From the NCBI GenBank assembly GCA_025938035.1, contig JAICQE010000016.1:1-36862 (forward strand): a stretch of 36,862 nucleotides of DNA, written 5' to 3'. This document shows positions 16,324 through 24,600 of the stretch, piece after piece. Each line of letters opens with the position of its first letter. Position 1 is the stretch's first letter. The position numbers were made by a program, and so were the translations under genes. Under the pieces are notes generated by a model. It saw nothing but the letters and a program-made list of their open reading frames with translations, had not been told where the DNA came from and searched no databases. The DNA comes from Vicinamibacteria bacterium. Lineage in GTDB: Bacteria > Acidobacteriota > Vicinamibacteria > Vicinamibacterales > UBA2999.

Positions 16324-17723
16324 TCGTCCGCGATCCCGTACTCCTTCAGTTTCTGGAGCATCGTCTTGTAACTGATCTGCAGTGCTTCGGCCGCCCGCTG
16401 TTTGTTGCCGGCGGCTTCGCTGAGCGCCCGTTCGAGCTTGCGCCGCTCGACCTCCGCCGTCACCCGGCGCAGCGCGTCGGTCATCGTTCCCGACAGATCG
16501 ATTTCCTCCCAGGGCGATGAGACCGGTGAGACTGTCACCGGCTGTCGGAACGAAAGGTTCAGGTGGCGCGGCTGAATCGTGTCCCCGTCACACAGGATCA
16601 CCGCCCGCTCGATGCAGTTCTGAAGCTCGCGCACGTTTCCCGGCCATGAATAGGTGTTCAGCTCGTCGAGCGCCGCCGTGGACAGCGTGAGCGGCCGTTT
16701 GTTCAGGTCGCGGCAGAACCGATCGACGAAGTGGCGTGCCAGGATGACGACGTCCTGCGAGCGCTCGCGAAGAGGCGGAATCTGGATCGGAAAGACCGAA
16801 AGCCGAAAGAACAGGTCCTCGCGGAATTGCCTCTCGGCGACGCGCTGCTTCAGGTTCCTGTTGGTTGCCGCGACGACGCGCACGTCCACGTGCAGCGACT
16901 GGGTCCCGCCGACCCGTTCGAAGCGCTTCTCTTCGAGTGCGCGGAGGATCTTGGCCTGCAGCGCCAGCGGCAGATCGCCGATTTCGTCGAGAAACAGCGT
17001 CCCGCGGTGCGCCAGCTCGAAACGGCCGGCCTTTCGCGCCACGGCGCCGGTGAACGCACCCTTCTCGTGGCCGAAGAGCTCGGTCTCGAGCAGGGTATCG
17101 GGAATCGCCGCGCAGTTGATGGCCACAAAGGGCGCGTCGGCGCGCGGGCTGAGCGCATGGAGGCCGCGGGCGAACAGCTCCTTGCCGGTCCCGCTCTCGC
17201 CCTCGAGCAGGACGGTGGCGTCGGTTGCCGCGGCACGGTGAAGCTGCTGGAGAACGTGACGGAGCTTCGCGTCTTCGCCGATGATCCGCGGCGCGCCGCG
17301 GCGCTCGGCCATCTCCTCCTTCAGGAGGATGTAATCCGCCATCATTCGCCGCTGGGCAATCGCGCGCTCGACCATCAGCAGCAGGTGATCGGGATCGACC
17401 GGCTTGGCCAGGAAGTCGGTCGCCCCCTCGCGCATCGCCGTCACCGCGTCCTGAATGCTTCCGTAGGCGGTCATCACCACCACCGGCAGCTCCGGATCGA
17501 GCTCCTTCGCGGCGCGCAGGACGCCAAATCCATCGCCGGCTGGCAGCTTCAGGTCGGTGAGAACGACCGCCGGGCGCGACTGGCGGAGCTGATGAACCGC
17601 CTCCGTTTCGTCCCGGGCCTCAAGGACGACGTGCCCCTGCGCCTCGAGCGCGTGGCGAAGCATGGCACGGAGTGAATCCTTGTCTTCGACAAGGAGGACG
17701 GGAAATGAGGTTGTGGAGGGCAA
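16320..17723 (-). CDS. Sigma-54-dependent NtrC-family response regulator
   Basis: A 467-residue transcription activator. The receiver domain (residues 1-120) has the acidic pair Glu13-Asp14, phospho-acceptor Asp57 (VLTDLKLP), Thr in VVMTAYGS and Lys107 (FLAKPVD). The AAA+ domain has Walker A GESGTGKE (about 175-182), the sigma-54 contact loop GAFTGA (about 222-227) and Walker B GTLFLDEIGD. A Fis-type helix-turn-helix (AAGNKQRAAEALQISYKTML) ends the protein. The start appears to be TTG with a poor ribosome-binding site and abuts the heptamer array at 17739, so the 5' end is uncertain. No partner kinase is adjacent. It may control the minor-pilin cassette next door; this is inference. Confidence 0.94.
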   Translation of the reverse strand: MPSTTSFPVLLVEDKDSLRAMLRHALEAQGHVVLEARDETEAVHQLRQSRPAVVLTDLKLPAGDGFGVLRAAKELDPELPVVVMTAYGSIQDAVTAMREGATDFLAKPVDPDHLLLMVERAIAQRRMMADYILLKEEMAERRGAPRIIGEDAKLRHVLQQLHRAAATDATVLLEGESGTGKELFARGLHALSPRADAPFVAINCAAIPDTLLETELFGHEKGAFTGAVARKAGRFELAHRGTLFLDEIGDLPLALQAKILRALEEKRFERVGGTQSLHVDVRVVAATNRNLKQRVAERQFREDLFFRLSVFPIQIPPLRERSQDVVILARHFVDRFCRDLNKRPLTLSTAALDELNTYSWPGNVRELQNCIERAVILCDGDTIQPRHLNLSFRQPVTVSPVSSPWEEIDLSGTMTDALRRVTAEVERRKLERALSEAAGNKQRAAEALQISYKTMLQKLKEYGIADD

Positions 17724-17738
17724 GGAGATCAGAATACT

Positions 17739-17773
17739 AGGAGTCAGGAGGAAGGAGTTAGGAGGAAGGAGGA
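17739..17773. repeat. Heptamer array downstream of the four-helix-bundle pseudogene
   Basis: Five tandem seven-base units on the plus strand: AGGAGTC, AGGAGGA, AGGAGTT, AGGAGGA, AGGAGGA. The stop codon and last codons of the pseudogene are formed by this array. It is inverted relative to the array at 18048-18075. Confidence 0.85.
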
Positions 17774-18055
17774 CGACGCAGACTTCTCACGTACGCGCCC
17801 AGAAGTCGGCCGACCTCCGCAACGTCGTGGCCGAGTGAATCGCCTGATACGTATCCCAGATCGGCTGCGAGCTTCAGGTAGTAGCGGGCCTCCTCAAGCG
17901 AGCCCTCAGCGACATTCATGAGTCGGGCTTTGTCCGTCCGGCCGCGCCTCTTGAACCCTTCGGCGATGTTCCCGGGCACTGACACGGCCGAGCGTGAGCG
18001 CGTGCGCCTTCTGCCAGACGACCAGGTCTTCGAACGTTCGAGCGGGATTCCTCAT
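17758..18055 (-). pseudogene. Four-helix-bundle protein (S23-like) with an internal deletion
   Basis: The family is normally about 115-125 residues. Here the ATG at 18055 opens MRNPARTFEDLVVWQKAHALTLG in the expected first helix (written here as MRNPARTFEDLVVWQ then KAHALTLG). The frame then shifts and resumes as VSVPGNIAEGFKRRGRTDKA and continues to the usual C-terminus ending PPSS. About 25-30 codons (helix 1 end to helix 2) are missing and the two parts are in different frames, so an intact product cannot be made; a GTG at 17985 could express only the 75-residue C-terminal half. The start and stop codons both lie in inverted heptamer arrays, suggesting a mobile cassette. Confidence 0.82.
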
Positions 18056-18075
18056 CCCCTATCTCCTACCTCCTA
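18048..18075. repeat. Heptamer array upstream of the four-helix-bundle pseudogene
   Basis: On the minus strand the four units are TAGGAGG, TAGGAGA, TAGGGGA, TGAGGAA. The last two units contain the pseudogene ATG, and the first contains the TAG stop codon of pilX1. Confidence 0.82.
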
Positions 18076-18741
18076 CCGAATCTCCCTCCATGAAATGAGA
18101 CGCACGACCCCATTCTCTCGCCTCGCAGCGACCTCGATCTGGCGGCGCACGGAATAGCCTGCGTATGCCGCCGCCCTGAGAAGCACCGTCTGATGGCCGG
18201 GCGCAGCGGGGCTTCCATCGTCCGCCAGCGGGTCGCCGTCGGTTTCGAGCGGGTCGTCGCCGATCCAGACGACGATGTAGACGTGAGGAGCATCGATGCC
18301 CGGCGCGAGGTCGCGCAGCCAGCCCGAGCCGTAGAGTTGCCACCGGGCGTTGTTGGCGCCCCAGGGCCGCTCGGCAGTGATCGCGTCCATCTGCGCATCA
18401 GTACATGCGACTCCACCGCAGCGCTGGATGTTCGTCGCCGCGGTGAGGTCCAGCAGCGTGCCGTCGGGCAGCCTGCGCGGCGAGACCGCGGACCCATCTG
18501 TGAACGTCGAGGAGACGGACCCGGCGAGGAGCGCATTCAGATCGAGCGCCGACGCCAGATCTGACGTCACACGGGCCACCGCCGCATCGGCCGCGGCGAG
18601 CGACACGGCACCCTCGCGGAATGTTGCGGAGATGACACTCTCGGTGCTCCCGACCGTGACGAGTGCGCCGCCGAGGATTAAGAAGAGCGTGGCGCAGAGG
18701 AGGACCATCACCAGCGCCGACCCGCGCTCAGCGCGCCACAT
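18073..18741 (-). CDS. PilX-like minor pilin, cassette 1
   Basis: A 222-residue type IV pilus assembly protein. The N-terminus (MWRAERGSALVMVLLCATLF) is a short prepilin leader plus hydrophobic helix of PilX type, with no Glu at position 5, as in the family. The middle segment (CGGVACTDAQMDAITAERPW then GANNARWQLYG) closely matches PilX2 (CGKLTCSAADLTEITDARPW then GANNPVWQLYA), so they are paralogs. It ends SWREIR, nearly identical to the C-terminus of PilY1 (SWREVR). The start codon lies inside the end of pilW1 (14-base overlap), and the stop codon is in a heptamer repeat unit. Confidence 0.85.
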   Translation of the reverse strand: MWRAERGSALVMVLLCATLFLILGGALVTVGSTESVISATFREGAVSLAAADAAVARVTSDLASALDLNALLAGSVSSTFTDGSAVSPRRLPDGTLLDLTAATNIQRCGGVACTDAQMDAITAERPWGANNARWQLYGSGWLRDLAPGIDAPHVYIVVWIGDDPLETDGDPLADDGSPAAPGHQTVLLRAAAYAGYSVRRQIEVAARRENGVVRLISWREIR

Positions 18742-19618
18742 TGATGTTCCTCGGCGCGATGTCGAGCGTGATGGTTTCGTCCGGAACGTAGCGCGATGGA
18801 CCGCCGGCTGACCCGCTATTGGTGAACAACGGACCAGCCAGTCCGCGGAACGGCTGCGACGCCTGCAGCCGGATCTGCACGCGCACACGCCGGACGCGCA
18901 GCAGGTCCGCGTCGAACCTGAAGGCATGAAACGCGTCAGGACACCAGGGACCGTCAGCCAGCACGGCCTGACTGAGCGGGCTGATACCCGGCGGACCGAT
19001 TGCCGCGAGCCGCGGCGCGTACTGGCCGCCGGCGTTGGCGATCGTGCAGTTCTCCCCTGCTCCCCACGAATCGGCTGGATCATCCACGTCGAGGGGCGGA
19101 GGCACGGCCCCGTATGTGACGCGTACATCGCCGCGCTCCGACACGGTTGCAGCGGGCGGCTCGGCATCGCCGAAGTACTCGACTCGAAGCGAGACGACGT
19201 CTTCAACGGCTGGCTGGTCCGAGGCATGCCCGTCGTACTGCATCAGTTGCCACACACCTTCCGAGTCCTGCTTCAGGTGATACGTGCGGATGTTGGACGG
19301 TGTGATGAGGCCGCGGGCCAGCGCCTCGACCGGGTCGGCGACCGCCGACAACACATCGCTTCGGTAAAAGACGCCGCGCGCGATGTCGTTGCCGACGTCG
19401 CCAACGCGGATGGGAAGCACGAGTGCCGCGCGGCGCAGGTCGGAGGACAGGAACTCGGCGACGACCCGCGTTCGCTGCGCGAGGCTTGCAGCCTCGGGCT
19501 GCCTGGCGAATCCCTGCTGGAGCGGCGTGACGGCGGTGAGGGCCGCTCCTGCCACGAGCGTCGTCACGCAGGCGGCCACCATCAGTTCCGGCAGCGTCAT
19601 CGCCGCACCGGCATCCAT
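18728..19618 (-). CDS. PilW-like minor pilin, cassette 1
   Basis: A 296-residue prepilin. MDAGA then AMTLPELMVAACVTTLVAGA gives a cleavage site with Ala before Met+1 (unusual, normally Gly before Phe) and the conserved Glu at +5. The ATG at 19618 is chosen because it yields a short leader; the longer frame upstream has no leader character. The C-terminal part (WGAGENC; LADGPWCPDAFHAFRFDADL; RRVRVQIRLQ; IAPRNINVAR) matches PilW2 in cassette 2 almost motif for motif, including the Cys residues. It overlaps pilV1 by 22 bases. It probably sits in the pilus-tip priming complex. Confidence 0.86.
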   Translation of the reverse strand: MDAGAAMTLPELMVAACVTTLVAGAALTAVTPLQQGFARQPEAASLAQRTRVVAEFLSSDLRRAALVLPIRVGDVGNDIARGVFYRSDVLSAVADPVEALARGLITPSNIRTYHLKQDSEGVWQLMQYDGHASDQPAVEDVVSLRVEYFGDAEPPAATVSERGDVRVTYGAVPPPLDVDDPADSWGAGENCTIANAGGQYAPRLAAIGPPGISPLSQAVLADGPWCPDAFHAFRFDADLLRVRRVRVQIRLQASQPFRGLAGPLFTNSGSAGGPSRYVPDETITLDIAPRNINVAR

Positions 19619-19992
19619 CCGCCGATCAGCCGGACCTCGCGGCTGGCGACCCCCTTCGGGAACGGCGTCACCCGAACCGTCAGAATTGCCGCACTCGACG
19701 TGGCAGCGGCAACCGACCAACGCCGCTCAAACCGCCGCGACGTTCCGTCCACGGCCGGTTCGCCACGGCCGTCCACCGTATCCGCTCCATCCACCGGAGC
19801 GATCGACGATCGCAGCTCCTCCAGCTTGGCGACGGCGAGCGTCGTGGCCAACGTCCGGTTGCGGGCGTCGGCCATCAGCACGATGGCGCCGCTCGACACG
19901 TGGCCGATCGACAGCAGCGCCGTGCCGAGCAGCGCGCAGGCGAACAGGCTTTCAAGGAGTGAGAATCCGCTATCCGCTGTGAGGTCTCGCAC
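19597..19992 (-). CDS. PilV-like minor pilin, cassette 1
   Basis: A 131-residue prepilin-type protein. A nine-residue leader ending DSG is followed by FSLLESLFACALLGTALLSI, with Glu at +5. KLEELRSS resembles the KLEELRAL of PilV2. It is shorter than PilV2 (195 residues). The only available start before the leader is GTG at 19992. A sigma-54 type promoter lies at 20004-20019, with predicted transcription starting one base before the GTG. It heads the three-gene cassette pilV1-pilW1-pilX1. Confidence 0.82.
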   Translation of the reverse strand: MRDLTADSGFSLLESLFACALLGTALLSIGHVSSGAIVLMADARNRTLATTLAVAKLEELRSSIAPVDGADTVDGRGEPAVDGTSRRFERRWSVAAATSSAAILTVRVTPFPKGVASREVRLIGGWMPVRR

Positions 19993-20003
19993 GCACAGGA
20001 CAG

Positions 20004-20019
20004 AGCAAACGGACTGCCC
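20004..20019 (-). promoter_or_regulatory. Sigma-54 promoter of the pilV1-pilW1-pilX1 cassette
   Basis: On the minus strand the box reads GGGCAGTCCGTTTGCT, matching the -24 GG and -12 GC with correct ten-base spacing (consensus TGGCAC-N5-TTGCA). The C of the -12 GC is at 20005, placing transcription start near 19993, next to the GTG at 19992. An eight-base inverted repeat (CGCACAGG 19992-19999, CCTGTGCG 20018-20025) brackets the box. Confidence 0.6.
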
Positions 20020-20154
20020 TGTGCGAGCGATGCGAAATATCGCGGAAAATCAGCGGACGTGTTCTCGCAATCGAGACGATGTGGCAGAAACGGCGATGAA
20101 GGCCGCGGTCAGTCGTCGCAGAAAGTGCGTACGTGAGAACCGCCGACGCGCGGG

Positions 20155-20173
20155 GCGAACCCGACGGGTTCGC
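20155..20173. repeat. Palindromic repeat, family 1 copy D
   Basis: A single hairpin GCGAACCC-GAC-GGGTTCGC flanked by GGGGC and GCCAC. It is close to the first hairpin of copy B inside smc. It lies 25 bases downstream of the stop codon of the secreted coiled-coil gene at 20198, so it may be the terminator of the long pilin operon. The palindrome GCGCTAGCTAGCGC spans that stop codon. Confidence 0.7.
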
Positions 20174-20197
20174 GCCACGTCCAGGGGTCCGCGCTAG

Positions 20198-20764
20198 CTA
20201 GCGCAACCAGCCGGGTGGCACGCCGGCGCGGCGCGCTTCCTCCTGGATGTCGGCGATCGCCTTGGTCTGCTGCACGATGTCGTTCTTCACGCGATCGAGC
20301 TCGGCAAGCGCCTTCTGGCGATCGTTGGCGACCACAGCACGCTGTGCCGGATCGTCACGAGCAGTGAAGTCGGTGGTCAGCCCGTTGATGCGGCTCTGCA
20401 GCGCCTCGGCGAACGTCTGCGACCGCTGAAGCGAATCGCGCGCCGCCTGAATCCTCTGCCGCCAGGCGAGCTCCTGCGCTTTCCGGTCCACCTCGGGCTT
20501 GGGCTTCTCGGTGGCGGCGGATCCAGTCGCCGCTCCACCCGCTGCTGGCGCCGGCGATGGAACACTCGCGGGCGATGGCGCAGGAACCGAACGGATGGAG
20601 TCGCCGGTCAGCACTTTGCCGGGCGATTTGATGGCCTTTCGGCGTTCGGCTTCCTTTTTCGCCATGTCGCCGAGAGACTGCGCCGACGCCGTTGCGGTCA
20701 GTGCCAACGCCAGCGCGGCGCCGAAAAGCATCCGCACGGAGGATTTGGCGGTGTCGCTTCTCAT
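20198..20764 (-). CDS. Secreted Pro/Ala-rich coiled-coil protein of unknown function
   Basis: A 188-residue protein with a Sec signal (residues about 1-28, ending ATASAQ). A short basic stretch (KKEAERRKAIKSPGKVLTG) and a Pro/Ala-rich linker (residues about 57-85) precede a C-terminal helical region of about 95 residues rich in Gln, Arg and Asp, likely a coiled coil. It ends PPGWLR. I do not recognise a functional family. It begins with a 4-base overlap of the zinc-ribbon/TPR gene, so it is the last gene of the minor-pilin operon that starts at gspH. Confidence 0.75.
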   Translation of the reverse strand: MRSDTAKSSVRMLFGAALALALTATASAQSLGDMAKKEAERRKAIKSPGKVLTGDSIRSVPAPSPASVPSPAPAAGGAATGSAATEKPKPEVDRKAQELAWRQRIQAARDSLQRSQTFAEALQSRINGLTTDFTARDDPAQRAVVANDRQKALAELDRVKNDIVQQTKAIADIQEEARRAGVPPGWLR

Positions 20765-21639
20765 CGATTTGATTCTAGCTCTTCGATCCGCTGTCTCACC
20801 TTTTCGGCCGTCGCGCCGGAGTCCTGCAGTTCGAGATACCGCCGGTAGGCGCTGACGGCGTCACCCGGCCGCCGGGCGGATTCGAGGGCGTACGCCAGAG
20901 CCAGCGGGAAATCAGCCTCTCCCGGGGCGAGATTGATCGCACGCTGGAATTCGTCGATGGCGCCGTTCAGATCGCCGCTCGCCTGCAGCGCGCGGGCGAG
21001 GTTGAACGCGGTCGCGTAGTCCTGCGGAAACAGGCTCGCCGCCTGACGGTAGCCCGCCACGGCTCGAGACCAGTCCTGCAGCTCGCCGTACGCCTTGGCG
21101 CGATTGAAGTGATAGGTCCAGACACTGCCGGTCACGGCAATTGCCTGATCGAAGTACGGAATCGCCTCGCGAGCGCGTCCGGCGCGAACGAGCGTCTGCC
21201 CGAGGTTGTTCAGCGCCTGGGCATTCTTCGGATCGGCCTCGACGGCAGCCATGAACTGTTCGATCGATCCGGCGACGTCGCCTTTCGCGTATGCGGCGAC
21301 ACCGCCGCGCGCCAGGTCCATCGAATTCGCGCCCGTGGACGTGCCTTCGAACTGCGGGGTCGGACCCGACTGGCCCCGCACCGCTGCCGCCGGCGATTCC
21401 GTGGATGGCGTCGCCGACGCGCTCGACGTTCCGAGCTGTACCGCCACGCCCGCGGTCAGGACCAGCGCGACAACGCAGACAATGGCAATCGGGATGGCCG
21501 TGCGGCGCCGCGCCTGACCCTGCGGCGCTGGCTGCGCGGCCGGTGCCGCGGCCGTCAGCGGCGCACGGCAGCGCGGGCAGTGCGTCCGGCGTGCGTAGGT
21601 CTTGGTCCCGCACGCCGCGCATTTGATTGCTGCAACCAC
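20761..21639 (-). CDS. Zinc-ribbon, single-pass TPR protein
   Basis: A 292-residue membrane protein. A zinc ribbon (Cys7/Cys10 and Cys21/Cys24) lies on the cytoplasmic side, followed by a Pro/Ala linker, one transmembrane helix (AIPIAIVCVVALVLTAGVAV) and a periplasmic array of about four to five TPR repeats (for example AQALNNLGQTLVRAGRAREA and AVAGYRQAASLFPQDYATAF). TPR proteins scaffold protein complexes; PilF-like TPR proteins act in pilus secretin assembly, but this one differs by its zinc ribbon. The start is GTG, four bases after the pilY1 stop, so it belongs to the same operon. Confidence 0.85.
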   Translation of the reverse strand: MVAAIKCAACGTKTYARRTHCPRCRAPLTAAAPAAQPAPQGQARRRTAIPIAIVCVVALVLTAGVAVQLGTSSASATPSTESPAAAVRGQSGPTPQFEGTSTGANSMDLARGGVAAYAKGDVAGSIEQFMAAVEADPKNAQALNNLGQTLVRAGRAREAIPYFDQAIAVTGSVWTYHFNRAKAYGELQDWSRAVAGYRQAASLFPQDYATAFNLARALQASGDLNGAIDEFQRAINLAPGEADFPLALAYALESARRPGDAVSAYRRYLELQDSGATAEKVRQRIEELESNR

Positions 21640-21643
21640 CTCG

Positions 21644-24600
21644 CTACCTCACCTCGCGCCAGGAGAGGATTCGCACGCCGGCCTGACCAACGCCGTTGTT
21701 GAAGTCGTTCGTATCGCCGAACATCTGCAGACTCTTGCCCGTGCCGAAGACGAGGTGCTGGTCGACGACAAACGGCGCCGTCGCGCGCACCCCGGTGATG
21801 GTGGTGACCTTCGGACTGTCGGAGCTGGTGACTTTGTCGTCGCCCGTGCTGTCGTAGGCGGCGCCGCCGATGAACGTCAGCGCGTAGAGGTTTGCGTCCG
21901 GCAGGCTGCAGAGCGCCGCCGGCCTGAACGTCGTCGTCGTGAAGAACACCACGTCGCCCGCGACCGCGGGAAACGCCGTGACCTTCTCATCGTCGCCAAT
22001 GCCGTCGACCATGGTCAGCAGCCTCGTGAACGTCACCGAGCCGGAACCGCCCTGATCCAGCAGGCCGAGCAGCTTGTACTGCTGGGACACGCCGGCGGAC
22101 GACAGCAGGTCGCTGCCTGTGCCGACAAAGAGATAACGCAGCGTCGTGCCGACGTCGATTTCCGCCATCGAGTTGAAAATCGGCTGCGACAGGGCATCGT
22201 CGTACAACTTGACCGGGCCGCCGCTGAACGCGGGGACGTCGCCCGTCGCGAGCACGAGGTCGAATCGCCAGATGCGGCCGTCGAGGTCGCCGATGTATGC
22301 GTCGCTGATGAACCGCGAACCCTGCGGACCGGCGGCAAGGGGGTCCGACTGCAGCGCGTTCTTGATTTTCGAGCAGTCGCCGGCAGCCGCGCAGTTGTCC
22401 ACGTTCTCGTTCTTGCTGTCGTTGCCGACGTCCTTCGAGCCGAGCACCGAGCCGTCGTTCACGTTGATCATGTAGAACGTCGTCCCGGCGGCCTTGCCGC
22501 CGCGGTTGGCCTGGTTCTGCACCGAAGCCGGGAGGAAGCCCGAACCGACGAGCGCGACATACGGACTCACGGAGCCCACCACCTGGCCGATGGCCGGATC
22601 CGACCAGGTCTGGCCAACGCTCAGTTCAACCGCCGACGCCGTCGATTTCAGGTCACCGTAGGGCATGAGCGTCGTGCTGATCGCCGGATCGAAGCTTCCG
22701 TACGACGGGAACGACCACTTCAACACGATGCGGTTGGGCGCGGAGAAATAACTCAGCAGCCCTCCGAGACTGTCGGACGACGAGGAGACGCTGCTGGCGA
22801 TATCCGGCAGCGTCACGTCCATTGCCTGATAGAACGTTCCGCCAGGTCCTTCGCCGAAGAACAGGTACGTCTTCCAGTCGCCGCCGACCTTGACGTCCGC
22901 GATCTTCGGCGAGCTGTCCACGAAGTAATCGAAGCTGCCGACGGACTGGCCGTCGCGCAGCGTCTTCAGCTTCGACAGCAGGTTGTAGGGTATGAAGCCC
23001 CACACTTCGACGCCCAGCCGCGCGTCGATCGCCTCGAGGATGCCGCGGTTCGTCCCGACGAAGACGAGACTGCGCCGGTTCTTGTTGTCATTCACGAACT
23101 TCGCGTAGTCCGCGTCCGGCGGCGGATCGAGCGACGGCGGATTGAAGATGGCCGGCGTCGAGCTGACCGGCGCGCCAATCGGCAGCGAGCGGACGAGCGT
23201 GATCACCGCCGCCGCGTCGGTCGCGCTGAGATTCATGTGCGACGCGAGGGCGCCGGCGTTGGCGGTCGTAAACGCGACGGGCGTTCCGTCCGGCAGCACC
23301 GTGTACAGGTTCCGTGATGCCGCGTCCGGCGCGGAGGCGACCCACAGCGGCGTGCCGTCGGCAACGAACCGGTAGCCGGACCACGCGCTGGCGTCGACCA
23401 CCGGCTTGTAGACGCGGAACGCGCGCAGCTTCGCGTCAAAGCCCGGCAGCGAAAAGGCCGTCGTGATCATCAGATTCGACCGCTGCGGAAGCGTGGTGCC
23501 ATTCGCATCGGTGATCACCGTGAGGGGCAGCGCCGTCCCGTTGATGTCCTTCATGTTCGTGATGTCGAAGGACCCGACAACCGGGCTCGTCACCTGGAAC
23601 TCGGAGTACGGACCGATTGGCAGCGACGGCGACGGCGCGGTGTTGAACGTGGCGAATTCCTGGAACGCGTGCTGAACGGCCGTGTTCAGCGCCTTCACGA
23701 TCTCGGGCACGACGATCGTGCCCGACGGCTGCCCCGCCAGGTATCCAGCCGGCACACCGGCGGCCCAGGAGTTGTACGCGGAATCGATCATCTCCTTGGT
23801 GATCTCGAAATACTGGCCGCCGGAGTTCGAGGCAATCGATTTCAACTGCGCGACCTCGGCCGCAGCGGGCGCGATGGCCACGACGTAGACCGGCACGCGG
23901 CGGCCGCTGACGCTCAGGAACTGCGACGCCGTGATGGCGGGATCGCTGCTGGCGGACGTTCCCGATCCCTCGCCCCCGCCGGCGATCAGCACGACGATCG
24001 TGTTGGCACAGTCAGGGTCGGCGGCAATCAGCCGGGCGCTCTCGGTCTTCGCGTCAACCAGCATGTGGTCGATCGGCGAATCGACTTTCGTCGCCGTGTC
24101 GTGTCCCGCAGGGATCAGCGCGCCTGCCTCAGTCATGCTCTTTGAAAGGATCGACACGATCGAGGTGTTCGCGCCAGCGGCGTCCGTGTACACCACGGGA
24201 AGCTGGGCGAGTTGAAGGCCGTTGTCCGTCGTCACGGTGGCTACGCGCGAGTTCCACAGCGGGCCGAGGATGTTCTCGGCCGGCACCTGTGTCCCGTCGA
24301 GGTTCGTCACGGTGGCATTGGAAGCGGCCGGAACAGCGGGAGACGCCTGCCGTGTCTTCAGCAAGCCGAACCGCGCCACGCTGGTGTTCTCCTTGATCGC
24401 CTGCGTGACCGCGGCGCGCACCAGCGCCAGGCGCGTCTTCGCGGCGTAGTGGGCGTACTTGGAATCCGTGTTGGCGACAACGCTGATCGTGCTCGTGTTG
24501 TACGTCAGGGTCGGCTGGACCACGGTGGTATTCGCCCAGCCCGCGAACTTGCGCCGATATGTCGTCGCCCCGCTGGGGACGCCAATGACCGGCTCCCACG

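Noticed and set aside
18073..18741. pilX1 truncated by the heptamer cassette
   Set aside because: Its C-terminus ends at the same residue as the SWREVR tail of PilY1 followed by TAG, so the stop is likely native although it lies in a repeat unit.
20080..20100. TGGCAGAAACGG on the plus strand as another sigma-54 box
   Set aside because: The -12 TTGC is absent at the required distance and no plus-strand gene follows.
21602..23317. Plus-strand open frame of 571 codons opposite pilY1
   Set aside because: It has an Arg/Val/Asp-rich composition, no domain, and is antisense to PilY1; a shadow.
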